DNA of 45,161 bases from CAXTSE01 sp035554115 (GCA_035554115.1 DATMIW010000008.1:1-45161); one strand, 5' to 3'; positions 31,172 to 39,762 are shown, counted from the stretch's first letter. Notes: generated by a model from the sequence alone, not told the origin. A program made the numbers and translations.

Positions 31172-32806
31172 CTAGTTTCGCATGGTGAAGGCGAGCAGTT
31201 CCGGGCCGCGACGATCGAAATGGACCCCGCCCACGCGGATCCCGATCATCAAGGTGATCAGACCCGCTGCAATGCCGAGGCCCAGTGACACCCACGTCCA
31301 CATCTCGGTCGAGGTGACGAGGGCCAGAATGCCTGTGAAAATCGCCGGGGTGGCAACCAGTAAAGTCAGGAAGAACGCAGCGGCCTGTGACCCGGCTCCG
31401 GTCTCGCCGGCAACCTGGGGCTGTTGGAATGCCGGATCGCCGGGGTGCGAAGCAGGGTACGGGAACCGGGCAGACAGCCCGCTCGCAATCCCAACTCCTC
31501 CCAGCAGCAGTGCCCCGCACACGCCGGTCATCGCGGGCACAATGTTCCAGTCTCCATGGGCCCATGCCGTCAGGGGGATCCCGATAAGGGCCAGTACGGC
31601 ACCGAACACGAGGACCGGCACGAGGCGCCCGACGCGATCATCGGTTCCGCGCGTCTGCGCAACAACATGTGTCCAGACGGCCGACGAATCCCATGCCACA
31701 TCGTTGTGCGTGCTCGACGCGAAGATCAGCATCATGATCGGCAACGGAACGAGCACCGACACGGGGAACGGTATTCCCCCGATCCACATGGCCAGCAAGG
31801 TGACGACCGGGATCACGGGGAGGAAGCCGAAGATGGCCCGGTAGCGCGGGTCGCGGATCCAATAGATAAAACTGCGTGCGGCAATGGCTCCGGTGGGGCT
31901 CGACGGAACACGTCGGAACCAGCCCGGCACCCCACCCCGACGTTCAACCGGGATGCGGCGCGTCGGCTGGAACACGTAGCGAACGACCGCGAACCATGCA
32001 ACGACAAGCACGAGCACCCCACCGGCCCCCAGGAAAAGCGCAATAGCGCCGCCCCGGGCGTTCCCGAAAACCACATGTGACGGTGCCGACCAGAGCATGG
32101 CGAAAGGTGACCACTCGAGCGAATCGGCGACGGTATCCAAATGGAGGTAGGCGCTCAGGCGCAGGAGAGAATTCGCCGCGGGACGCGCCGAATCCGACAC
32201 ATGCGGTGCGATGCGCGGCAAGGCCGCCAGGAGGAATGCAGCCGCCCACACGACGAGAAGGATGGTGCCCCCGACCCGCACCCGGCGACTCCATCGGGGA
32301 TGATGCGCCAGCGCATGCCCGACGGCAACGCCGAGACGCACCGACAGGATCCCCTGCACGAACAACAGCGGAGCTGCGGCGGCAGCAACCCCAAGGGCGG
32401 CATCATCGCGCCACACCTGAAGCGGAGCCCAGACCACCGGGATCAGCAGCAACACGGGGCCCACGAGCGAGTACACGAGGATAAGCGCGGCAATCGGCGC
32501 CCACCGGAAGCCGTACCCCCGCAGGGCTCGCGGATCGATGGTCTCTGACCGCGCGATCATCATCGGCACCACGAACGCCGCCACGCTGAGGAGCGATCCG
32601 CCCAGGATCACAACCCGTCGCACATATTCGTCGTCGAGATCGTGCAGGCGGGACGCCGATACCGCGAGCAGAACAACAACAGCAACCCCGACGACTGCGG
32701 CGAGCACGCCCGCGACGATCTGCCTCGTGGGTCGCCGGAGCTGATTCCGATACAGCCGCATCTTGAGGGCGAACAGCTGCCGGGGCAGCAACAGGGGTGA
32801 GGGCAC
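31172..32806 (-). CDS. ABC transporter membrane protein, large ABC-2-like permease
   Basis: 544 residues with about twelve hydrophobic segments in two sets joined by a cytoplasmic stretch (about 275-310, PTRRIPVERRGGVPGWFRRVPSSPTGAIAARS). FALKMRLYRNQLRRPTRQ at the N-terminus is an amphipathic entry helix typical of ABC-2 permeases. The start is a GTG at 32806, 18 bases after the ATPase gene, so the two form an exporter. The substrate is unknown; similar pairs are common in Actinobacteria and mostly uncharacterised. The gene is followed at once by DUF3039. Confidence 0.82.
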   Translation of the reverse strand: MPSPLLLPRQLFALKMRLYRNQLRRPTRQIVAGVLAAVVGVAVVVLLAVSASRLHDLDDEYVRRVVILGGSLLSVAAFVVPMMIARSETIDPRALRGYGFRWAPIAALILVYSLVGPVLLLIPVVWAPLQVWRDDAALGVAAAAAPLLFVQGILSVRLGVAVGHALAHHPRWSRRVRVGGTILLVVWAAAFLLAALPRIAPHVSDSARPAANSLLRLSAYLHLDTVADSLEWSPFAMLWSAPSHVVFGNARGGAIALFLGAGGVLVLVVAWFAVVRYVFQPTRRIPVERRGGVPGWFRRVPSSPTGAIAARSFIYWIRDPRYRAIFGFLPVIPVVTLLAMWIGGIPFPVSVLVPLPIMMLIFASSTHNDVAWDSSAVWTHVVAQTRGTDDRVGRLVPVLVFGAVLALIGIPLTAWAHGDWNIVPAMTGVCGALLLGGVGIASGLSARFPYPASHPGDPAFQQPQVAGETGAGSQAAAFFLTLLVATPAIFTGILALVTSTEMWTWVSLGLGIAAGLITLMIGIRVGGVHFDRRGPELLAFTMRN

Positions 32807-32824
32807 TGAGCGTGTGTCTTTCCG

Positions 32825-34051
32825 CTAGTCGGAGTAGCTGTGCAGCCACTCCATGCCCTCGACGGCACTTGCGCCGCCCGCGAGCTCGACAAACCGATCT
32901 TCCAGAGAGGAGCCCTCGAGCACCTGCTCAAGAGGCCCAGCCGCGAGCATGCGGCCGTCGGCGATGATGGCGACCGAATCGCATATGCGCTCGATGAGAT
33001 CCATGCTGTGGCTCGACAACAGCACGGTGCCGCCCGCAGCTGTGAATTTGTGCAGAATATCGATGACCACCTGGGCCGACACGGGGTCAACCGACTCGAA
33101 CGGCTCATCGAGCACGAGCAGTCGCGGCGAGTGGATCATGGCGGCGGCTATCGCAATCTTCTTCACCATGCCCGCCGAATAGTCCGAAACGAAGCGGTGC
33201 AGCGAGTGCTCGAGGCCGAAAGCCGAAACCAGGTCAGCTGTGCGCGCGAGAGTTGTGGCACGGCTGAGCCCTCGCAGGCCGCCCGCGTGGTGCAGATACT
33301 CGGCGCCGGTCAGGCGATCAAAGAGCCGCAGACGATCGGGAAGAACGCCGAGGATACGTTTGGCCGCTCGCGGGTTGCGCCATACGTCAGAGCCGTACAC
33401 AGATACGCGGCCGGCATCGGGTCGGAGCAAGCCCGTGACCATCGACAGGGTCGTGGTCTTGCCTGCGCCGTTGGGTCCCACGAAACCGTAGAACGAGCCC
33501 ACAGGCACCTGAAGGTCAACGGAATCAACGGCCGTGACGGTACCGAAACGTTTGGTGAGCCCGCGGACCGAGAGCGCGAGCTCAGTTGTCGTGGGAGCGG
33601 GGCGAAGCACTCTTACAGGCTTGCGCGCGGGACGCTTAGCGGCGGCACCCTGTGCCCGCGGCACGGCGGGCTTCCGAGCTGCCGCAGTCTTCCTCGGCGT
33701 AGCAGGCTTCCGAGGCGTTGCGGCCTTGCGCGGTGTGGCTGTCTTCCGCGGCGCCGCGGGCTGCGACGTCGGCTCCGTTGCAGGCTTCGACTCGGAATCC
33801 GTCGCGCTTGCCGGCTTTTGGCCGATCGTCGGACGCGCAATCGGCGAATAGCTCAGCCGCGCCGCAGAAGGAGTAGACCCCGTGGTCTCGGGCGCATCTG
33901 CTGCCCGCTTCCTAGCCGTGCTCGACGAGGCTCGTGAGGTTCGTGCGGTGCCGGATCGAGTCGTCGTGGGTGACTTTTGGGCGGCAGGAGTAGACGTGGA
34001 CGCCGGGCGCTGAGGGGTGGGTGCGTCTGGTTCTGATTCCACGGAGTCCAC
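32825..34051 (-). CDS. ABC transporter ATPase with basic histone-H1-like N-terminal tail
   Basis: 408 residues. From about 155 onward it is a normal export-type ATPase: Walker A GPNGAGKTT (192-200), signature YSAGMVKKIAIAAAMI (a variant of LSGGQ), Walker B LLVLDEPFESVD and switch His in SSHS. The first 155 residues are disordered, rich in Ala, Pro, Thr, Lys and Arg, with tandem TPRK-A units (about 101-128) like the AKP repeats of bacterial histone H1-like proteins. I know no ABC ATPase function that needs such a tail. A GTG three codons inside is another possible start. The partner permease follows. Confidence 0.85.
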   Translation of the reverse strand: MDSVESEPDAPTPQRPASTSTPAAQKSPTTTRSGTARTSRASSSTARKRAADAPETTGSTPSAARLSYSPIARPTIGQKPASATDSESKPATEPTSQPAAPRKTATPRKAATPRKPATPRKTAAARKPAVPRAQGAAAKRPARKPVRVLRPAPTTTELALSVRGLTKRFGTVTAVDSVDLQVPVGSFYGFVGPNGAGKTTTLSMVTGLLRPDAGRVSVYGSDVWRNPRAAKRILGVLPDRLRLFDRLTGAEYLHHAGGLRGLSRATTLARTADLVSAFGLEHSLHRFVSDYSAGMVKKIAIAAAMIHSPRLLVLDEPFESVDPVSAQVVIDILHKFTAAGGTVLLSSHSMDLIERICDSVAIIADGRMLAAGPLEQVLEGSSLEDRFVELAGGASAVEGMEWLHSYSD

Positions 34052-34132
34052 CGTATCAATCGTCGAGGGCGCTGAGATGCGCTCAGCATGGCTAGATCAC
34101 GAAACGAGAACGAATATCGCGTGCCCTGGGTC

Positions 34133-34155
34133 GACACAGTGTCCATCCGTACAAT
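34133..34155 (+). promoter_or_regulatory. Candidate promoter of the glycopolymer island (-10 TACAAT) with palindrome
   Basis: TACAAT (34150-34155) is a good -10 element, with a poor -35 about 17 bases upstream. GACACAGTGTC (34133-34143) is a perfect 11-bp palindrome in the spacer region and could be an activator or repressor site. The leader to the GTG at 34257 would be about 95 bases. Confidence 0.5.
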
Positions 34156-34256
34156 CGGGGAAGCACAACGAGGTGTCCTGACATCAGTCGATATGTGAAC
34201 GACGCATGAACTTTGCGCGATTCATCGACACTCGCCAACACCAAGGAGAACCAGCC

Positions 34257-34949
34257 GTGACCACCCAGATTGTGATCCTCGCCGCTGGTATGGGAAGCCG
34301 ACTCGGTCGCTCCCTGCCGAAGCCCCTCACAGAACTCAGCGATGGCCGCACCATCATGCAGCAGCAGTTCGACAACATCCACCAGGCCTTCGGAACCGAC
34401 GTGTCGGTCACGATCGTCGTCGGCTACAAGCTCGAGCACATCATCGAGGCATTCCCCAACGCCACCTACGTCTACAACGAGCAGTACGACCAGACCAACA
34501 CCTCGAAGAGCCTCCTCCGCGCGCTCAGCGCCTCGAAGGACGGTGGAGTGCTGTGGATGAACGGCGACGTCGTTTTCGACCCCGAGGTCCTCGTCCGCGT
34601 CGGCGACCTTGTGGCCGCAGACCGCAGCTTCGTCAGCGTCAACACCGCCAAGGTGAGCGACGAAGAGGTCAAATACACGGTCGACGCCGAGGGCTTCATC
34701 AACGAGCTGTCCAAGACCGTCGTGGGCGGGCTCGGTGAAGCGGTGGGCATCAACTACGTCGCCAGCTCCGACAAGGGAGCACTCACCCGCCACCTCTCAC
34801 GCGTGGGCGACCAGGACTACTTCGAGCGCGGCATTGAGGTCGGCATCCAGGCTGACAAGCTGCGCTTCGAGCCCGTCGACATCTCCGACCTGTACGCGGT
34901 TGAGGTCGACTTCGCCGAAGACCTCGAGCGCGCAAACCTCTTCGTCTAG
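34257..34949 (+). CDS. Sugar-phosphate/choline-phosphate nucleotidyltransferase (LicC-like)
   Basis: 230 residues from the GTG at 34257, with AAGGAG eight bases upstream; an ATG at 34206 is in frame but lacks a ribosome binding site. VILAAGMGSRLGRSLPKPLTEL is the NTP-transferase nucleotide loop, and GVLWMNGDVVFDPEVL contains the metal-binding Asp. The fold matches LicC phosphocholine cytidylyltransferases and short nucleotidyltransferases of teichoic acid loci. It probably activates a small phosphorylated group (CTP-dependent) for transfer onto a surface polymer. A terminator follows, so it is transcribed apart from the ABC genes next to it. Confidence 0.82.
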   Translation: MTTQIVILAAGMGSRLGRSLPKPLTELSDGRTIMQQQFDNIHQAFGTDVSVTIVVGYKLEHIIEAFPNATYVYNEQYDQTNTSKSLLRALSASKDGGVLWMNGDVVFDPEVLVRVGDLVAADRSFVSVNTAKVSDEEVKYTVDAEGFINELSKTVVGGLGEAVGINYVASSDKGALTRHLSRVGDQDYFERGIEVGIQADKLRFEPVDISDLYAVEVDFAEDLERANLFV

Positions 34950-35016
34950 CCGCCTGCCGGCCGTCTTGCCACCGGGGCCTCCTGGCACGCGGCGGCCGCA
35001 GCTCGGTCCTCAATCT

Positions 35017-35059
35017 CGTCGGCGCGGGTGCCTCAGGCCTCGCGCCGACGAACTTTTTT
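35017..35059 (+). terminator. Rho-independent terminator after the nucleotidyltransferase gene
   Basis: CGTCGGCGCG (35017-35026) and CGCGCCGACG (35041-35050) form a perfect 10-bp stem around a 14-base loop, followed after three bases by TTTTTT (35054-35059). The clearest intrinsic terminator in the window. Confidence 0.9.
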
Positions 35060-35072
35060 CAGCCGGGGACAC

Positions 35073-35085
35073 TAGATTGTTGCGG
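35073..35085 (+). promoter_or_regulatory. -10 element for a leaderless wzm-like mRNA
   Basis: TAGATT (35073-35078) is followed by six bases and then the GTG start at 35085, so transcription would begin on the start codon. No Shine-Dalgarno sequence is present. The -35 is poor. The promoter lies directly behind the terminator. Confidence 0.45.
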
Positions 35086-35897
35086 TGACCTCGCCCGCGC
35101 TCGCCTCCCGTGCGTGGTCGCCCTTCCATCGCTACCGACGTTCCCTCTGGCTGCTCACGGCGCGGGACCTGCGGGTGCGGTACTCGACCTCGGTACTGGG
35201 CTATCTGTGGTCGATTCTCGACCCCTTGGTCATGGCCGGCATCTATTGGTTCGTCTTTACGCAGGTGTTCCACCGCGGCGTTGGCCACGAGCCCTACATC
35301 GTCTTCCTGCTTGCCGGTCTGCTGCCCTGGATGTGGTTTACCGGGTCCATATCGGATTCCACACGCGCCTTCACAAAAGAGGCGAAACTCGTGCGGTCGA
35401 CGACCATCCCTCGCACCATATGGGTGGCGCGGCTCGTGCTCTCGAAGGGCATCGAGTTTCTCGCCAGCATCCCGGTGCTTGCGCTCTTCGTGATTGCGTC
35501 GCAGTTCACTGAGCATCCGGCGACCCTCCACGTTGAGGCACTGCTGTTTCCGCTCGCCATCCTGATCCAGGCAGTTTTGACGGTCGGAATCGGCCTCATC
35601 GTGGCGCCGCTCGTCGTGTTCTTTCGTGACCTGGAGCGTGCGGTGAAACTCACCCTGCGGTTCATGTTCTATGCCTCACCACTGATCTACAGCATCCAGG
35701 ATCTTCCGAAGTCGCTGCACACCCTGGGCGCCTTCAATCCCTTCAGCGGGATCGTGTCGCTCTACCGGGCGGCGTTCTTCCCCCAGCAACTCGACTGGTT
35801 CGCTGTGGGTATCAGTGCGGCAATGTCCGTCGTGATCCTGGGCATCGGCGTGCTGGTGTTCCGCCGCACCATCCGCGCCGTGCTGAAAGAGATCTGA
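35085..35897 (+). CDS. Polysaccharide/teichoic acid ABC exporter, membrane subunit (Wzm/TagG-like)
   Basis: 270 residues, ABC-2 membrane domain with six helices. RRSLWLLTARDLRVRYSTSVLGYLWSILDPL is the N-terminal signature of Wzm/TagG permeases, and LAGLLPWMWFTGSISDSTRAF and FYASPLIYSIQDLP are further family blocks. It moves an undecaprenyl-linked polymer across the membrane. Its stop overlaps the start of the ATPase gene by one base. The best homologues are expected among exporters of wall teichoic acids and similar actinobacterial glycopolymers. Confidence 0.9.
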   Translation: MTSPALASRAWSPFHRYRRSLWLLTARDLRVRYSTSVLGYLWSILDPLVMAGIYWFVFTQVFHRGVGHEPYIVFLLAGLLPWMWFTGSISDSTRAFTKEAKLVRSTTIPRTIWVARLVLSKGIEFLASIPVLALFVIASQFTEHPATLHVEALLFPLAILIQAVLTVGIGLIVAPLVVFFRDLERAVKLTLRFMFYASPLIYSIQDLPKSLHTLGAFNPFSGIVSLYRAAFFPQQLDWFAVGISAAMSVVILGIGVLVFRRTIRAVLKEI

Positions 35898-36640
35898 TGG
35901 CTGGCGAGATCGGATCCATCGTCGTCGACACCGTAGGGGTGCGGTTCAAACGCAATCGCGCCTCACGACGCAACTTCAAAGACCTATTTGCCGGTCGACG
36001 CAGACGCAGCCGGCCCGACGAATTCTGGGCACTGCGCAACGTCGCCTTCACCGTGACGCCGGGCGAGGCGATCGGTGTGGTGGGACGAAACGGGCAGGGC
36101 AAGTCGACCCTGCTCAAGCTCGTTGCGCAGGTGCTCATCCCCGACGAGGGATCCGTCTCGGTGCACGGCGGTGTGGCCCCCCTCATTGAGATCACGGGCG
36201 GGTTCGTCAACGACCTCACCGTGCGGGACAACGTGTACCTGACAGCCGGTCTACATGGCATGACGAAGCGCGAGATCGCCGAGAGGTTCGACGAAATCAT
36301 CGAGTTCGCCGAGCTTCAGGACTTCATCGATACGCCCTATAAGCACCTCTCGAGCGGCATGAAGGTGCGCATTGCATTCGCTGTCATCTCGCGGCTGGAA
36401 GAGCCAGTCATTCTGGTCGACGAGGTGTTGGCCGTCGGCGACAAGCGCTTCCGAGAGAAATGCTATTCGCGCATAGAAGAGCTGCTCGCCGGGGGGCGCA
36501 CCCTGTTCTTCGTTTCGCATAGCGAACGCGATCTGCTGCGTTTCTGCACCCGTGGCCTCTACCTGGACAAAGGCTCCCTAGTTCTTGATGCACCCATTAG
36601 AGACGTCGTCGATCGGTATAACGCCGATTACGGTGTGTAG
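35897..36640 (+). CDS. Polysaccharide/teichoic acid ABC exporter, ATPase (Wzt/TagH-like)
   Basis: 247 residues. Walker A GRNGQGKSTLLKL, the family block ITGGFVNDLTVRDNVYLTAG, signature LSSGMKVRIAFAV, Walker B VILVDEVLAVGD, and switch His in VSHSERD. These are typical of the Wzt/TagH subfamily. There is no C-terminal carbohydrate-binding domain as in Wzt proteins that read a chain-end cap, so export is probably not cap-dependent. It starts one base before the permease gene ends and is followed with no gap by the membrane-protein gene. Confidence 0.92.
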   Translation: MAGEIGSIVVDTVGVRFKRNRASRRNFKDLFAGRRRRSRPDEFWALRNVAFTVTPGEAIGVVGRNGQGKSTLLKLVAQVLIPDEGSVSVHGGVAPLIEITGGFVNDLTVRDNVYLTAGLHGMTKREIAERFDEIIEFAELQDFIDTPYKHLSSGMKVRIAFAVISRLEEPVILVDEVLAVGDKRFREKCYSRIEELLAGGRTLFFVSHSERDLLRFCTRGLYLDKGSLVLDAPIRDVVDRYNADYGV

Positions 36641-37486
36641 GTGGCCAAGACCGTCGTCAAGCTCGACCCTGAGAGTCTGCCCCCGCGGGTAGCGAGCGGG
36701 TTCGACCGGCTGATGGCGGTGCAGCGTCCGGTTGTTTTGGCGCACATCCGGTCCATCCGGGCGCGTCGACCCGATGCCTCCCCCGCGCAGATCATCACCA
36801 TTCTCGAGCGGCGGTACCTGACGGCGGTGACGGCGGGCGGTGCAGCTGTAGGGGCCTCCGCTGTGATCCCTGCGGTCGGCACGGGCGCGGCCCTCGCACT
36901 GTCGGGGGTTGAGACGGCAGGGTTTCTCGAGACCAGCGCTCTGTTCGCCCAATCCGTGACCGAGATCCACGGGATCGCGATCACTGACCCCGAGCGCGCT
37001 CGCACGCTCGTGATGGCTCTCATTCTCGGCAATGCCGGACAGGATCTGATCCGCCAGTTCGCGGGGCAGGCACGCGGAACCGGCTCTTCACGCACTGTCT
37101 ATTGGGGGGAAATCATCACCTCCCGTCTGCCGAATGCGGCATTCGGGCAGATCTCGTCGCGCATCCGGAACGCTTTTCTTAAGCGGTTTGCGGTGACGCA
37201 GGGGTCGTCGGTCATCGGCCGCCTCCTGCCGTTCGGTATCGGCGCTGTCGTCGGCGGCACCGGCAACCACCTCATGGGACGACAGATCGTCCGTTCGTCA
37301 CACGACGCGTTCGGCCCTCCGCCTGTCGCGTTTCCTGTTGGGCTTGAGGCGCTGCCGAAGGTTCCGAAGGCTGCAAAGGCGTCCCGTGCACCCAGGGTTC
37401 CGAAGGCGCCCAAGCTTGTCCAGCCACCCGCACCTGCTCAGGCCCAGCTTCCGCCCCCTCGCGCAGAAGACCTGCAGCCGGAATAG
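36641..37486 (+). CDS. Hypothetical membrane-associated protein following the Wzm/Wzt pair
   Basis: 281 residues, GTG start immediately after the ATPase stop. I do not recognise the family with confidence. There is a helical N-terminus (LDPESLPPRVASGFDRLMAVQRP), a Gly/Ala-rich hydrophobic hairpin at about 62-95, a middle helical region, a second Gly-rich hydrophobic segment at about 195-217, and a disordered tail of Pro, Ala and Lys (about 235-281) with repeated PKVPKAAKA-like units. The Gly/Ala-rich hairpins recall EcsC-type membrane-associated proteins. Being in the same operon as the exporter, it may anchor or regulate it; this is inference. Confidence 0.7.
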   Translation: MAKTVVKLDPESLPPRVASGFDRLMAVQRPVVLAHIRSIRARRPDASPAQIITILERRYLTAVTAGGAAVGASAVIPAVGTGAALALSGVETAGFLETSALFAQSVTEIHGIAITDPERARTLVMALILGNAGQDLIRQFAGQARGTGSSRTVYWGEIITSRLPNAAFGQISSRIRNAFLKRFAVTQGSSVIGRLLPFGIGAVVGGTGNHLMGRQIVRSSHDAFGPPPVAFPVGLEALPKVPKAAKASRAPRVPKAPKLVQPPAPAQAQLPPPRAEDLQPE

Positions 37487-38860
37487 CTACGCGCGAACGT
37501 CCGACGTCGAGTTGGACGCGTCAAGGTCGACCCGTGTTACGGCTGATCCGGGCAGAGACGTGGCGATATCCACGAGTCGTGGATGACCGTCTGAAATTGC
37601 CCGGATCTGCGTCGGTACCTCTGGCAAGTTCGTCAGAGGCGCAGTCGGCGCGTACCGAGCCCGATAGCGACGCCGGACCCGCCGCGCACGGCGCACCAGG
37701 AACCGCAGCGGTCGCCCCACGATCCAGGCGAAGCGACCCGAAAGCGAGGTGTCGATATCACCGAGCGCGACTTTGCGTTCCCATGCCTCGCGCAACAGTC
37801 CCCCGTGCGGCACGGCGGCAGCGCGGGGTGCGAGGCGACCGGCGCGGCGCAGGGCGATGGCGTGTTCGAGGGCCGGGATCCAGTCATTTTCGGCGGCGTC
37901 ATGGAAATAGTTGTCGGCCACCCATCGCGGGTCGGGATGCCGGTAGTCGCGCGCAATCAGGTCCTGTGAGTTGCCGAACAGGCCGCTGTCGACGAATGCC
38001 AGGTTGATGAGCCGACGCCCGACTCCGAAATCGTCGAGTGCCAGCACCGGAATGCCTCGCTCCAACGCCTCGATGATGGCCGTCGAACTCACGGTGACGA
38101 GTCCCTCTGCTGTGTCGAGTGCCTCGCTCATCGGCCCGCTCGACACCACGAGGTTGGACGGCATCGGGCCAAGCTCGGCAATCAACTCGGGAATGCCATC
38201 CACTTCGGAATGCGTCTGCCGCTCCCCCGGCGAGGTGCGAATTTTGACCACGACGCGGCGGCTGGGATCCGCGAGCGCAGCCATTCGCAGGGCCTCCGCC
38301 ACCCGCACACGGTCACCCCGCACCCGCGGCACAATCGCCTGCGTCGCAAAAACCAGATCCGTGCCGGCCACGGGCCGTTGCACGAGGAACGGCAGAGAGG
38401 CCAGGGCGATGCGCTGATCCGTGCCGCGACGATCGGCCAGGTGCTGGAACTCGCCCACCTCACGGCGTGAATGCACGACCATAATGTCGGCCTGCCGACG
38501 GAACCGCAGAGCCTTCATCGAAGCGGGTATCGAAATACCGGGCAAGCCGGAAACAATTACCGGGCGCGGGTCAAGGGAGGCGACAATGCGGATCAGCACC
38601 ATGGCGATCGGTCCGGGAGCGGCAACCAGCACCGCATCCGCCGGGTGTTCTGTCAGCAGCCGCGGCAGATCGCGGTAGCCCGCGCGCGCGACACTGTCGA
38701 TCGTTGCACCCGACATGGCAGCCGCGAGCTGACCGTCACTGACCACAAGCGGGGTATCAACAACGATCACGCTGCGGTGCCATTCGGGGGGCATACCCGA
38801 AACAAGGGCGGCCCCCCACTTCAGGTACGAGTCCGAATCGGCGAGGGCGACAATCCTCAT
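37487..38860 (-). CDS. DUF6716 putative glycosyltransferase
   Basis: 457 residues from the ATG at 38860, ten bases after the neuB stop. It begins MRIVALADSDSYLKWGAALV, the start I associate with the DUF6716 putative glycosyltransferases. EGLVTVSSTAIIEALERGIPVLALDDFG is a GT-B-like C-terminal nucleotide-binding segment, as in capsule and CDP-glycerol transferases that look for SSTAxxEAL. It has no membrane helices; the C-terminal 90 residues are rich in Arg (RRARRVRRRYRARY) and may contact the membrane surface. In related genomes these genes occur beside neuB and neuA, so it is likely a transferase in the same polymer pathway. Confidence 0.82.
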   Translation of the reverse strand: MRIVALADSDSYLKWGAALVSGMPPEWHRSVIVVDTPLVVSDGQLAAAMSGATIDSVARAGYRDLPRLLTEHPADAVLVAAPGPIAMVLIRIVASLDPRPVIVSGLPGISIPASMKALRFRRQADIMVVHSRREVGEFQHLADRRGTDQRIALASLPFLVQRPVAGTDLVFATQAIVPRVRGDRVRVAEALRMAALADPSRRVVVKIRTSPGERQTHSEVDGIPELIAELGPMPSNLVVSSGPMSEALDTAEGLVTVSSTAIIEALERGIPVLALDDFGVGRRLINLAFVDSGLFGNSQDLIARDYRHPDPRWVADNYFHDAAENDWIPALEHAIALRRAGRLAPRAAAVPHGGLLREAWERKVALGDIDTSLSGRFAWIVGRPLRFLVRRARRVRRRYRARYAPTAPLTNLPEVPTQIRAISDGHPRLVDIATSLPGSAVTRVDLDASNSTSDVRA

Positions 38861-38870
38861 CCGGCGACGC

Positions 38871-39752
38871 TCACTGCGTAGGGGCGGTGACGCGGCGCAG
38901 CTTCGCGAGGGGTGCGAGCTCACCGGGGAACACGCGCTTCACGCCGTCGCCGAGCGCCTCCTCGATCACGCGAACGTCGCGCACGAGGTGCTGCAGGCCT
39001 GTCGGTTCGAGGGATGCGGCGTGGTCCGAGCCCCACATCGTGCGGTCGAGAGTGATGTGGCGCTCGATCGCGACGGCACCCAGAGCGGCGGCCGCAAGGG
39101 AGATCTGAAGTCCCGGCTCGTGGCCCGAGTAGCCGACAGGAACGCCGGCATAGCGGTCACGTAGGGTGTGGATCATCCGCAGATTCGCCTCGCCGGCGGG
39201 CATCGGGTAGGTCGACGTGGCGTGCAGCAGCACGAGGTTGTCGGTACCGAGCACGTCAACCGCGCTGTCAATCTCGTCGAGTGTCGACATACCCGTGGAG
39301 AGGATGATCGGCTTGCCCGTTGCGGCGAGAGCGCGCAGCAGCCCGTGGTCTGTGAGGGACGCCGAGGCAACCTTGTGCGCAACGACGTTGAGGTCTTCGA
39401 GGAAGTCGACCGACGGCTCATCCCACGGCGATGCGAACCAGTCGAGACCGCGGAGAGTGGCGTGATCGCCAATCTCTATGTACTGCTCGCGGTTGAACTC
39501 GACGCGGTAGCGGTACTCGAGGTAGCTCATGGTGCCCCAGGGGGTCTCGCGCTGCACGTCACGCATGTGCTCGGGGGTCGAGATTTCGGGGGTGCGCTTC
39601 TGGAACTTGACCGCCTGCACACCGGCGTCAGCTGCGACATCGATGAGTTGCTTGGCCAACTCGACGCTGCCGTTGTGGTTGAGCCCGATCTCGCCGATCA
39701 GGTACGCGGGCTGACGAGCCCCGATGGTGTGGCGTCCGATTGTGACGGTCAT
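38871..39752 (-). CDS. neuB: NeuB-type nonulosonate synthase lacking the SAF domain
   Basis: 293 residues from the ATG at 39752, with AAGGAG six bases upstream. The TIM barrel that joins PEP to a hexose is complete: EIGLNHNGS, VKFQKR, KVASASLTD, ILSTGMS, LLHATSTYP, VGYSGHE and ERHITLDRTMWGSDHAAS. Two usual residues differ: the Cys before the YP motif is Ala, and GYSDHT reads GYSGHE. The gene stops where other NeuB proteins (about 340-350 residues) continue into the SAF domain, whose Arg contacts the N-acetyl group of ManNAc in Neisseria NeuB. The substrate may therefore be mannose or its 6-phosphate, giving Kdn. neuA lies just upstream. Confidence 0.88.
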   Translation of the reverse strand: MTVTIGRHTIGARQPAYLIGEIGLNHNGSVELAKQLIDVAADAGVQAVKFQKRTPEISTPEHMRDVQRETPWGTMSYLEYRYRVEFNREQYIEIGDHATLRGLDWFASPWDEPSVDFLEDLNVVAHKVASASLTDHGLLRALAATGKPIILSTGMSTLDEIDSAVDVLGTDNLVLLHATSTYPMPAGEANLRMIHTLRDRYAGVPVGYSGHEPGLQISLAAAALGAVAIERHITLDRTMWGSDHAASLEPTGLQHLVRDVRVIEEALGDGVKRVFPGELAPLAKLRRVTAPTQ

Positions 39753-39762
39753 TGCGTTCTCC

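Noticed and set aside
38861..38870. Frameshifted or separate SAF domain after neuB
   Set aside because: Only ten bases separate neuB from the next gene, which begins with its own conserved N-terminus; no SAF-like sequence is present.
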